From Candidatus Paceibacterota bacterium (GTDB taxonomy: Bacteria; Actinomycetota; Actinomycetes; Nanopelagicales; Nanopelagicaceae), in contig DATKUL010000001.1 of assembly GCA_035530615.1 (NCBI GenBank), positions 1 to 64,000 of the forward strand: a stretch of 64,000 bases of DNA, read 5' to 3'. The first letter of the stretch is position 1; each line of letters opens with the position of its first letter. Under the pieces are notes generated by a model, which had not been told where the DNA came from, did no database searches, and was given only the letters and a program-made list of their open reading frames with translations. The position numbers and the translations under genes are program-made. Below, piece after piece: positions 1-7,368 of this stretch.

Positions 1-1556
1 AGACCCGAGGGTCCCTGGATTCCTTCAGGCCCGGATGGGCCGCTGACACCTTGTGATCCGGTGGCCCCGGTGGGCCCGCTTGCTCCAGCACTGCCCGATG
101 GACCCGATGGGCCCTGGGATCCGGTGGCACCGGTTGCCCCGTCATTTCCTGCGACACCTTGAGGACCTGATGGACCAACCGGGCCCTGAAGTCCGGAAGG
201 TCCTTGGGCACCGGTAGCACCGGTAGTTCCTGTTAATCCTGTTGGGCCCTCAGGTCCGGAGGGGCCCTGTGATCCTGTGGCACCGGTTGCACCAGTTCCG
301 GCGGGCCCCGATGGACCCTGGGATCCGGTGGCCCCGGTTGCCCCGTCATTTCCTGCGACACCTTGAGGACCTGATGGGCCAGCTGGGCCCTGAAGTCCGG
401 AAGGTCCTTGGGCGCCAGTAGCACCGGTAGTTCCTGTTAATCCTGTTGGACCCTCAGGTCCGGAGGAGCCTTGGGCACCCGTGGGACCTTCAGGGCCAGA
501 GACCCCTGTTCCTGAACCCGCTGGTCCCGCTGGTCCCGATGGGCCTGCTGGACCTTGCGCTCCTGCCGATCCCGCTGCTCCTGACGATCCTTGTGGACCA
601 GATGGGCCGACTGGACCTTGAGTACCTGCTGGGCCTTGTGGTCCAGATGGACCTTCCGTGCCAGTTCCGCTTCCAGATGGACCGGATGGGCCTTGCGGAC
701 CCGCTGGGCCGGATGGACCACCCGAGCCCGCTGGACCTTGCGGACCCGCTGGACCGGATGGACCGCCCGCAGGGCCGGCTGGACCCTCCGGACCGGCTGG
801 GCCCGCTGGACCTACAGAACCACTACCTCCAGGGCCCGCTGGACCTTGAGCTCCACCTGGACCTTGCGGGCCCGCTGGGCCTTGAGCTCCATTGGTGCCA
901 TTCGCCCCAGCAGCCCCGGGTGGTCCCGATGGTCCTTGGGCCCCGATTGCCCCGATTGCGCCGGTTTCACCCTTTTCCCCTTGGACCCCTTGTGGACCCT
1001 GAATACCTTGAATTCCATCAATTCCCTGGAGGCCTTGGATTCCCTGTGCTCCGATATCACCCGCGGGTCCTGCGGGTCCCGGTGGGCCAGGCGGTCCGAC
1101 TTCTCCCTGTAAACCCTGTGCTCCCGTGGCACCTCGTGCACCAACGACAACCGCTGTTCCGGTAATTCCAGCAACCGCATTAGAGATTGCTGCGGCTCCT
1201 CCGCCACTTCCCGAAGATCCCGCCGATCCTGTAGAGCCGGACCCGGTAGATCCGGAAGCATTGATGGGTCCTTTGATGGAACTAGGTGACTTGGAAGGCG
1301 AAGGTACAACAACCGTTCCGCTCTTACTGTCAACAAAAATAGGTGGTTTTAAACTCGATGAAAATCCTCCGGAAGCCTTCGCCGAAACGATCGGTCCGGC
1401 TAATCCAAGAGAGGTGATGAAAGATTGAGATTCTGCCGCATTTGCACTTGTGGCTGATAATCCAGAAAATGACAAAATAAGAGCCAAAAACAATGATAAT
1501 TTGATTTTAGGCGCGCCAAACCTTGCGTTGTCAGCGCCTACCCATGTTTTTGCCAT
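1..1556 (-). CDS. Secreted collagen-like Gly-X-Y repeat protein (3' end outside window)
   Basis: The reading frame opens with ATG at 1556 and stays open for 518 codons to the left edge, so the C-terminus and any surface anchor are not visible. Residues 1-40 look like a signal peptide: a basic start, a hydrophobic stretch ([11 protein letters not shown]) and an ANA-AES type cleavage site. A Ser/Gly/Pro-rich linker follows, and from about residue 145 the protein is almost pure Gly-X-Y, rich in [12 protein letters not shown] and GIQ, as in bacterial collagen-like proteins that form triple helices. Some triplets are interrupted by a lone GT pair. An AAAGGAG stretch sits only two bases before the ATG, which is close for a ribosome site. 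Role (adhesion, surface stalk or matrix) is unknown; secretion and triple-helix folding are inferred from composition. Confidence 0.88.
   Translation of the reverse strand, partial: MAKTWVGADNARFGAPKIKLSLFLALILSFSGLSATSANAAESQSFITSLGLAGPIVSAKASGGFSSSLKPPIFVDSKSGTVVVPSPSKSPSSIKGPINASGSTGSGSTGSAGSSGSGGGAAAISNAVAGITGTAVVVGARGATGAQGLQGEVGPPGPPGPAGPAGDIGAQGIQGLQGIDGIQGIQGPQGVQGEKGETGAIGAIGAQGPSGPPGAAGANGTNGAQGPAGPQGPGGAQGPAGPGGSGSVGPAGPAGPEGPAGPAGGPSGPAGPQGPAGSGGPSGPAGPQGPSGPSGSGTGTEGPSGPQGPAGTQGPVGPSGPQGSSGAAGSAGAQGPAGPSGPAGPAGSGTGVSGPEGPTGAQGSSGPEGPTGLTGTTGATGAQGPSGLQGPAGPSGPQGVAGNDGATGATGSQGPSGPAGTGATGATGSQGPSGPEGPTGLTGTTGATGAQGPSGLQGPVGPSGPQGVAGNDGATGATGSQGPSGPSGSAGASGPTGATGSQGVSGPSGPEGIQGPSG
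101..476 (-). repeat. 204-bp-spaced tandem duplication inside the collagen-like gene
   Basis: Bases 101-272 recur nearly unchanged at 305-476, an offset of 204 bases, which is 68 codons. The shared protein segment includes [14 protein letters not shown] and GVAGNDGAT. Because 68 is not a multiple of three, the Gly-X-Y register is broken once per unit, and the break is visible as a two-residue GT step. Recent duplication and possible length variation are inferred. Confidence 0.8.
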
Positions 1557-1566
1557 GGCTCCTTTG

Positions 1567-1586
1567 ACCGATCAGGGGTGATCGGT
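1567..1586. promoter_or_regulatory. Perfect 8-bp inverted repeat before the collagen-like gene
   Basis: ACCGATCA and TGATCGGT flank four G bases, making a perfect dyad that ends 10 bases before the ATG at 1556 and abuts the AAAGGAG ribosome site. It could be an operator near the transcription start or an RNA hairpin that hides the ribosome site. A TACACT hexamer on the minus strand (about 1596-1601) is a possible -10 box just upstream; no convincing -35 was seen. Confidence 0.5.
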
Positions 1587-1870
1587 TTGCGCGTAGTGTA
1601 CGGGGAATATTCGGAAATTACTTACCTAATTTCTGGGGAAGACCCCCCAAAAAAGCGAGAGGTTGCCAACCAATGTCCCTCGGATTGGCAAAATGCATGC
1701 TCCGCCTGTAGTTAAGGACTCCGTTTACACGATGATTCAAGGACCTCTGGTTTAAGGGACTTGGCACCTTCGAAAACTCGCCTGACTTCCGAAAGCGCCA
1801 TGCCAGCATTAAAACTTACAAGTGCGTTGGTTAGTCAATCCACCTTCCGTCACATTCATCTCACTCTTCC
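1587..1870 (-). other. Intergenic leader region with alternative pairings
   Basis: About 280 bases separate the methyltransferase stop from the collagen-like start and hold no convincing gene. Arms that can pair in competing ways are visible: TTGCCAA (1663-1669) with TTGGCAA (1685-1691), CCAAT (1670-1674) with ATTGG (1684-1688), and a GGTT/AACC mini-hairpin at 1661-1671. On the minus strand these are followed by a run of six T (1654-1649) and then by a GGGG/CCCC hairpin (1635-1646). It may be a terminator for the upstream operon, an attenuator, or both. No known riboswitch family was recognised. Confidence 0.35.
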
Positions 1871-3058
1871 TTACTCTTCTTTCAAAAGTCTTGTTGCGAG
1901 TGCCGGTCTAATTTTCCAGAGTTTTATCAACTCTTGATAGCGTGCCACGTCATTTGAGTCAGGTACCGCGCCTGTCTTGACGGCACGAATCAACAAGTTG
2001 CGGGGCGTGTGTTCTCCTCCAACAAATTCGATCACTTCAGACCGATATCCGACGAGCTTAAGAATGTGGGCCCGGAGCGCATCCGTCATCAGGTCCGCGA
2101 ACCGCTCCTTTAGAAGTCCATGTTTCATAATTACTTGCCAAGGATCCGGAATCTCGACAATTTGCGCTTGTAAATCATGGTGGCAACATGGCGCTATAAA
2201 AAGCAATTTCGCATCATGTTCCACCGCCCACGCAATAGCGTCATCAGTTGCGGTGTCACACGCATGTAATCCAATAACCACATCTACCCGTTCGACTTTT
2301 GCCTGTGAAATTTCCTCGGCCCGGAAATGAATTGACGAGTCAACTCCCAGTCGCGATGCAATCTCCTCATTTCGTTTCCGTGATTCTGGACGAATATCAA
2401 TTCCGATAACCTCCACTTCAATGTCAATACTCTTCAAATACTGATGTACGGCAAAGGTGAGATAGGCGTTTCCGCAACCAAGATCAACAATTACTAGAGG
2501 CGATTCTTTCGTGGGTATTGCTACATGCCCCGCTTCTAGTGCGTTCTTGAGAGTCGGAGCAAGCAACCGCAGGAATTCCTCCACTTGGCGGTACTTATCT
2601 TGTCTTGTCGGCTTGATGACTCCGTGCTTATCAGAGATCCCCACTTCTCTAAGAAACGGATCATTCGAGTCTAGAAGGCGACTTTTCGATCTGTCATGAT
2701 CAAGAACTTGTTCATTGTCGCCACTTTCGCGATGTATCAATGGACGTTCCTTCTTGCTGATTCGAAGTGACATTGATCCCGAAGTTTGCTCCACCAAGAT
2801 GTTTGAGAATCCGCTCGCAAGAAGTTCTTCAATATTCAACTCCCCGATTTCAAAATTCTTCGTTTGAGTTTGGCGTCCATTATTTGAGGCGACTTGCAGA
2901 AACAGTTTGCCCTTTAATTGAACTGGGCGAATATCAATGCGAAGAGCAGGTGGCGTCATGGCACGCCTCGAACCAGAGAGCACCGCTCTCACTAGAGATT
3001 CGGGGTTTCCTATTAGTGCAGCAGCCTCTGAAATCGCTTCATTCAATGGCGCACTCAT
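1871..3058 (-). CDS. SAM-dependent methyltransferase (Methyltransf_32-like)
   Basis: The 395-residue protein has an unrecognised N-terminal part of about 180 residues and then a class I methyltransferase fold. Motif I is DLGCGNAY at residues 192-199, the acidic end of strand 2 is GIDIRPE near 219-225, and HACDTATD (265-272) and APCCHHD (289-295) match the Methyltransf_32 type seen in GSTCD-like proteins. The substrate is unknown; RNA or protein are both possible. Its ATG overlaps the TGA of the sensor kinase gene (ATGA at 3055-3058), so it is the third gene of a regulator-kinase-methyltransferase operon. That linkage is seen; a role in the signalling output is inference. Confidence 0.8.
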   Translation of the reverse strand: MSAPLNEAISEAAALIGNPESLVRAVLSGSRRAMTPPALRIDIRPVQLKGKLFLQVASNNGRQTQTKNFEIGELNIEELLASGFSNILVEQTSGSMSLRISKKERPLIHRESGDNEQVLDHDRSKSRLLDSNDPFLREVGISDKHGVIKPTRQDKYRQVEEFLRLLAPTLKNALEAGHVAIPTKESPLVIVDLGCGNAYLTFAVHQYLKSIDIEVEVIGIDIRPESRKRNEEIASRLGVDSSIHFRAEEISQAKVERVDVVIGLHACDTATDDAIAWAVEHDAKLLFIAPCCHHDLQAQIVEIPDPWQVIMKHGLLKERFADLMTDALRAHILKLVGYRSEVIEFVGGEHTPRNLLIRAVKTGAVPDSNDVARYQELIKLWKIRPALATRLLKEE

Positions 3059-4416
3059 GCACTCAAGTTACCAAAAAAGACGTGGACACCTAAGCCTCCG
3101 AGTTTACTTGGACGCAAAGTGATGGTGCCTCCGTGTTCCCGAACGATTGCGAAAATAATGCTCATGCCCAATCCAGACCCGCCATTTTCGCGAGAACGCG
3201 AACTATCAAAGCGCTGGAAATTCTGAACACCCTCTTTATAAGCACTCTCCGGCAGCCCTGGACCACCATCTTCGATGAGCAGACTGATGCCATGCTCACT
3301 TCGGTTGAGTCCCACGTTAACGGAGGCATCCGCTGGAGTGTGTCGAGAAATGTTTGCAAATATGTTTGCGAACAATCGCTCAATGTGCGATTCCGAACCC
3401 TTAATGATCAGGTGATCCTCAATATCATGCGTTATTTCTCTGTTTTTATTGAAGGTCGAAAAGTCCGATAAATGTGAGCGTAACAATTTGGAAAGGTCCA
3501 CATCCAGAATTTCTTCCGTTGGTACGTGGCCGAATTCGGCAAGGAAGAGAAGATCAGCAATCAGAGTCTCCATCCTTAAGATCTCAGAATTCACACGGCT
3601 AAAAGCGCGCGCCCTTTGTTCTGCGTCGACCATTGACCTTCCCGAAAGCAACTCCACGTAGCCTTTTACCACCGTCAACGGAGTGCGCAACTCGTGTGAG
3701 GCATCGCCTAAGAATTCCTGCATCCGCTTGGAGGATAGTTCTTCAATTTCCGCCGTCCTTCTCAAGGAAATGACCATGCGATGCAAGGACTCTGCGAGCT
3801 GATCCACTTCAGAGTTTCCCTTAATGGACGGAATGTCAATGTCCATGTGTCCGAGGGAGATCTCCTTGGCCGATGAAATGAGAATCTCGATTTTCTTGGT
3901 GTCCCGTCGAACCAAGAATGCCGTCATAGCGATGCTAGAAATGAGTGCAAGAAGAATGAAAATTGAAAGTCGAATCAAATCACTTTTGTATCGGGCATCA
4001 ACTTCCTTGAGCGAAACCGCGACGACTAGATACTCCTGGTCGGATAAATTGATGGTGCGCATCCGATAAGTCTCGGGACCGCCATGTGTCACAGGTCGGG
4101 TGAGGCTCTGTTTGCGCTCGCGAGCCGTGGGGTTTGGAACGACGCTCAACTTAGAATCATTCAAAATCGAGGGCGGCTGTCCATAAAGATAATAGACAAG
4201 CGTTAATGCAATTTCACTTTGCTGTGCTGAATAAAGGGCTTCAGAGAGCGCGGCATTTGTACGACCGTGGACTGAAGTCACAACCTGAGAAAGGGAATTG
4301 TCGAGGAGTTCAACCTCGGTATCGCGCGTGGAATTTATTGCCAAACCGCCGATTACAAGAGTGCTCACAACCGTCACAATTGCGGAAGCAAGAGTGAGGC
4401 GTGAGCGAAGTTTCAC
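3055..4416 (-). CDS. Membrane sensor histidine kinase
   Basis: This 453-residue kinase has a transmembrane segment at about 8-27, an extracytoplasmic sensor region of about 115 residues with no recognised fold, a second membrane segment at about 148-169, a HAMP region, a HisKA domain with the phospho-acceptor in SHELRTP (His 241), and a HATPase domain with N box (ANISRH) and G boxes (EDGGPGLP, GSGLGMS). It should autophosphorylate on His and pass phosphate to the response regulator encoded just upstream. The start is GTG and overlaps the regulator stop by four bases (GTGA), so the two are translationally coupled. The signal is unknown. Confidence 0.93.
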   Translation of the reverse strand: MKLRSRLTLASAIVTVVSTLVIGGLAINSTRDTEVELLDNSLSQVVTSVHGRTNAALSEALYSAQQSEIALTLVYYLYGQPPSILNDSKLSVVPNPTARERKQSLTRPVTHGGPETYRMRTINLSDQEYLVVAVSLKEVDARYKSDLIRLSIFILLALISSIAMTAFLVRRDTKKIEILISSAKEISLGHMDIDIPSIKGNSEVDQLAESLHRMVISLRRTAEIEELSSKRMQEFLGDASHELRTPLTVVKGYVELLSGRSMVDAEQRARAFSRVNSEILRMETLIADLLFLAEFGHVPTEEILDVDLSKLLRSHLSDFSTFNKNREITHDIEDHLIIKGSESHIERLFANIFANISRHTPADASVNVGLNRSEHGISLLIEDGGPGLPESAYKEGVQNFQRFDSSRSRENGGSGLGMSIIFAIVREHGGTITLRPSKLGGLGVHVFFGNLSA

Positions 4417-5108
4417 TTCTTACCTTGTGGCTCGAGAATCTGGAAGCCGATGCCCCGAACTGTCTTGATCCCATCAAAATCATCCGAGTGAAACTTTCGC
4501 CGCAGGTAAGAAACATAGGTATCCACGACTCCGGTCTCGGATTCGAAATCAATGCCCCATACCGAACTCAATAAGTTGGATTTAGTAAGCACGCGACCTT
4601 TGTTTTGCATCAGATACTGCAGTAAACGGAACTCCGTCTTGGAAACTTCAATGAGATCCTCATTTAAATAGACTTGATAGGTCTCTTCATTCAGAGAAAT
4701 TGGTCCGCAGGTAAGAACCGAGAATTCCGCCGCTTCGCGTCGAGTCCTGCGAAGAATCGCGTGGATCCTCAATGTGAGCTCTTCTAAACCAAAGGGCTTT
4801 GTCACATAGTCATCCGCGCCAATACGTAGACCCCGAGAGATGTCTCCGCGATCCTTGCGGGCGGTTAGCATGAGTGCTGGCACTAGATCCTTGTTGGACC
4901 GCACCCTTTCCAGAAAATCGAAACCGTCCATCACTGGCATGTTCACGTCAATCACCAACAAATCGGGTTTCGCTTTTCTCATGACGCTGAGAGCGCTCAT
5001 CCCATCTTTGGCGGCGATAGTGTCAAACCCACCAAGCCGCAGGGCATCGGTCAAAAGTTCACGAACGCCAATCTCATCATCGACTATCAGTATCAGTGGC
5101 TTCTCCAT
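4413..5108 (-). CDS. OmpR/PhoB-family response regulator
   Basis: The protein has 231 residues from the ATG at 5108, chosen because AGGAGG lies at good spacing upstream and the receiver domain begins at once (ILIVDDE). The phosphorylation site is Asp 54 in LVIDVNMP and the conserved Lys is 104 in TKPF. The C-terminal winged-helix domain ends with YVSYLRRKF and TVRGIGF. It heads the operon with the sensor kinase and the methyltransferase. Its upstream region, shared with a divergent secreted-protein gene, contains three dyads that are candidate binding sites; this is inferred from position only. Confidence 0.93.
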   Translation of the reverse strand: MEKPLILIVDDEIGVRELLTDALRLGGFDTIAAKDGMSALSVMRKAKPDLLVIDVNMPVMDGFDFLERVRSNKDLVPALMLTARKDRGDISRGLRIGADDYVTKPFGLEELTLRIHAILRRTRREAAEFSVLTCGPISLNEETYQVYLNEDLIEVSKTEFRLLQYLMQNKGRVLTKSNLLSSVWGIDFESETGVVDTYVSYLRRKFHSDDFDGIKTVRGIGFQILEPQGKK

Positions 5109-5187
5109 TGGGACCTCCTGCGCTGAGACTAACTCCCCCACTACCCCATTGCATGAAAGAATGGGATTTCCGCAAAGCCGCCAGAGG

Positions 5188-5262
5188 GTTTTCACAGAAA
5201 ACACACAATGTCAGGGTCCAAAATCATGCCATAAAGCATGACAACTTTATCAACGTAAAGTT
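5188..5262. promoter_or_regulatory. Cluster of three inverted repeats in a divergent promoter region
   Basis: Three perfect dyads lie between the response regulator and the secreted-protein gene: GTTTTC-N3-GAAAAC (5188-5202), TCATGC-N6-GCATGA (5224-5241) and AACTTTA-N6-TAAAGTT (5243-5262). The last two share the same six-base spacer length and are nearly adjacent. They are candidate operators for the divergent genes, possibly for the neighbouring OmpR-type regulator, although that family more often uses direct repeats. I could not place a convincing -35/-10 pair. Confidence 0.45.
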
Positions 5263-5296
5263 CTACCCTCGAGTTCCAACGTTAGGGAGTTATCGG

Positions 5297-5929
5297 ATGA
5301 AGACCAAGAAGTTTCTTACTGCCACACTATTGAGTGCTGGTCTCGTTGCGGGCTCGCTCACTTCGGCAAGTGCCGCAGATCCCACTCCCACGCCATCAGC
5401 GTCGGCAAGTGCGTCCGCGTCCGCAAGCGCGTCAACTTACCAAGCCCAGTTGGAGGCGTACAAAATTGCCTTGGCTGCATATAAGGCTGAACTGGTTAAG
5501 TATGAAGCAGATATGGATAAGTACCTTGCCGCCTGGAAAATCGCCAATGAGCAGTATCGGTTAGCTGGCCAAGCGATCAAGGTAAAGCGCAAGGCAGTAA
5601 ACACAACATTCCAAGCCGCAGTGGCCAAAGTAATCGCCGACTTCAAGACCGCCATGGTCGCAGCGACCACGGCAGATCAGAAGAGTGCAGCTGAAACAGC
5701 CCGCAAAGCAGCAATTGCCGCAGCGACAGCTGCACGAAAAACATCATTGGATGCGCTTGGACCCGAGCCTGTTCGACCATCAAAGAAGGATGCCTTGGCC
5801 AAGTTGGCTTTGCCGGTCCAACCGACAAAGCCCATTGCGCCGGTTAAGCCAGTTGCACCCGTTAAGCCCTCTTCTTCAAAGGCTTCAGTAAATGGCGAAA
5901 AATCAAAGAAGAACAATAAGAAGGATTGA
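5297..5929 (+). CDS. Secreted Ala/Lys-rich protein with a probable coiled coil
   Basis: The ATG at 5297 follows GGGAG at seven bases and gives 210 residues. Residues 1-28 form a clear signal peptide ending SASA-AD. A Thr/Pro and Ser-Ala repeat tract follows, then about 130 residues rich in Ala, Lys, Glu, Gln and Tyr (EAYKIALAAYKAELVKYE), which fit a long helix or coiled coil. The C-terminus is Pro/Lys-rich with repeated APVKP and PTKP steps and ends in a highly basic tail. No enzyme motif or anchor was recognised. It is divergent from a two-component operon, so it is a plausible target; this is inference. Confidence 0.82.
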   Translation: MKTKKFLTATLLSAGLVAGSLTSASAADPTPTPSASASASASASASTYQAQLEAYKIALAAYKAELVKYEADMDKYLAAWKIANEQYRLAGQAIKVKRKAVNTTFQAAVAKVIADFKTAMVAATTADQKSAAETARKAAIAAATAARKTSLDALGPEPVRPSKKDALAKLALPVQPTKPIAPVKPVAPVKPSSSKASVNGEKSKKNNKKD

Positions 5930-5943
5930 ATCTTCCCCTAAAA

Positions 5944-5978
5944 ACGACCCGTACCTCTCAGGTGCGGGTCGTTTCCTT
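5944..5978. terminator. Bidirectional rho-independent terminator
   Basis: A 12-bp stem (ACGACCCG and its complement, extended by ACC/GGT and one G-T pair) surrounds a five-base loop, with T-rich sequence after the right arm and A-rich sequence before the left arm. It lies between convergent genes and can serve both; its T tail touches the stop codon of the minus-strand gene. Confidence 0.85.
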
Positions 5979-7368
5979 ATGCGCGGAAAATCTTCCCCGG
6001 ATTAAGAATTCCGTTGGGATCCATAGATGCTTTGATACCCCGCATCACTTGCACTGCCTCTATGCCCGTTTCGGCTGTCAGAAGATCAATCTTTCCTGCC
6101 CCGATTCCGTGCTCGCCGGTACACGTCCCACCCATCTCAATAATCTTCAAAGTCATCTCGTGTACCAACTCGCGAATTGCTACTAATTCTTCTGGCTTCG
6201 TAATATCCGTCATCAATTGCGAATGAAAATTTCCATCAGCTACGTGACCAAGAATTGTGTAGGGAAATGGCTGCCGCGAGAGCATTGCATCGACCATGGC
6301 GACAGCTTCGGCAAGTTTCGACGGCGGAACCGCCATATCTGTGCTCACTCCTTTTTTCCCGGGGTTTGCTGCCGCGGCGGCGAAATGTGAGTTGTGCCGT
6401 GCCTGCCAGAGCTTGCGACGTTCGCCCTCATCGCTCGTCCAAACGAATTCAGTACCGCTGAATTCAGTAACAATTTCCTGCACGATGCGCGCATCCTCGG
6501 CAACACTCTCCGGACTTCCGTGGAATTCAAAAAAGAGCGTGGGGGACTCGGTCAACGAGAGGTGCTCGTGCGCATTCAGATTTCTTATGCAGAGCGCATC
6601 CAAGAATTCACACCGCGCAATTGGGACACCGGATCGAATGATTGCGGATGCTGCTGCGACTCCATCGTGCAACGTTGGGAAACAGACAACGGCTGCCGCC
6701 ATTTTCTCTGGGATGCCAAACAGGCGAAGACTTAGTTCGGTGATCACCGCCAGCGTTCCCTCTGAACCTACGAGCAATCGAGTTAAGTCATATCCAGCAG
6801 AAAGCTTCCGCGTTTCACGACCTGTCCTGATAATTGTCCCATCTGCCAGAACGGCAGTCAGAGCCATGACGTTTTCTCTCATGGATCCGTAACGCACCGT
6901 TGTCGTGCCGGCGGCTCCCGTCGCTGCCATTCCGCCCAATGTCGCGTCCGCCCCGGGGTCTACTGAAAAAAATATGCCCTGGCTTGATAATTTCTCATTG
7001 AGCATCACCCGTGTGACACCAGCTTGCACTCGAGCGACGAGGTCATCTGGTCGGATTTCAAGAATCCGATTCATATTCGTTAGATCAAGACTTACTCCGC
7101 CAAATATTGGAACAACGTGACCTTCCAAAGAAGTGCCCGCTCCAAAGGGCACGACGGGGATTTTCTCCACGTTGCAGTAAGCCAGAACACGTGAAACCTC
7201 TTCGGTGGAATTGACCATGACTACAGCTGAAGGCCGGGCAGGGGTAAATGCCGATTCATCATGACCGTGTTGATCAAGTACTGATTCATTTGTCGAGATT
7301 CGCCCATCCACGATGCCCCGAAGATCTTCCAATTGGCGAGAATCAAGTTCGACGCGAGTAACTATCAT
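5977..7368 (-). CDS. FAD-linked 2-hydroxyacid dehydrogenase (GlcD/D-lactate dehydrogenase type)
   Basis: The 463-residue protein has the FAD_binding_4 (PCMH) domain, with VPFGAGTSLEGH near residue 75 and a flavin-contact stretch DATLGGMAATGAAG, followed by the FAD-oxidase_C domain ending in the family signature GTCTGEHGIG and a DPNGILNPGKI tail. Such enzymes oxidise glycolate or D-lactate to the keto acid with electrons leaving via an Fe-S partner or quinone. The ATG overlaps the stop of the larger fused oxidase upstream (ATGA), so the two are coupled. The exact substrate cannot be set from the sequence. Confidence 0.88.
   Translation of the reverse strand: MIVTRVELDSRQLEDLRGIVDGRISTNESVLDQHGHDESAFTPARPSAVVMVNSTEEVSRVLAYCNVEKIPVVPFGAGTSLEGHVVPIFGGVSLDLTNMNRILEIRPDDLVARVQAGVTRVMLNEKLSSQGIFFSVDPGADATLGGMAATGAAGTTTVRYGSMRENVMALTAVLADGTIIRTGRETRKLSAGYDLTRLLVGSEGTLAVITELSLRLFGIPEKMAAAVVCFPTLHDGVAAASAIIRSGVPIARCEFLDALCIRNLNAHEHLSLTESPTLFFEFHGSPESVAEDARIVQEIVTEFSGTEFVWTSDEGERRKLWQARHNSHFAAAAANPGKKGVSTDMAVPPSKLAEAVAMVDAMLSRQPFPYTILGHVADGNFHSQLMTDITKPEELVAIRELVHEMTLKIIEMGGTCTGEHGIGAGKIDLLTAETGIEAVQVMRGIKASMDPNGILNPGKIFRA

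Noticed and set aside
97-504. CRISPR-like array in the repeat-rich left end
   Set aside because: Repeats are 204 bases apart, in frame within a coding region, with no short constant repeat and unique spacers.
446-1165. Long plus-strand frames opposite the collagen-like gene
   Set aside because: They are shadows of the Gly-X-Y repeat: composition is a mirror of GGN codons, with no ribosome site or domain.
1661-1780. GGCAACC and GGTGCCAA stretches resembling pieces of a SAM riboswitch
   Set aside because: The pieces are in the wrong order for the known SAM-I/SAM-IV layout and the downstream gene is unrelated to methionine.
1618-1809. 63-residue minus-strand frame in the leader region
   Set aside because: No ribosome site, no family match, and it overlaps predicted RNA pairings; more likely non-coding.
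5109-5204. N-terminal extension of the response regulator
   Set aside because: The extra 32 residues precede the receiver fold and lie over dyads; ATG 5108 has a strong AGGAGG site.
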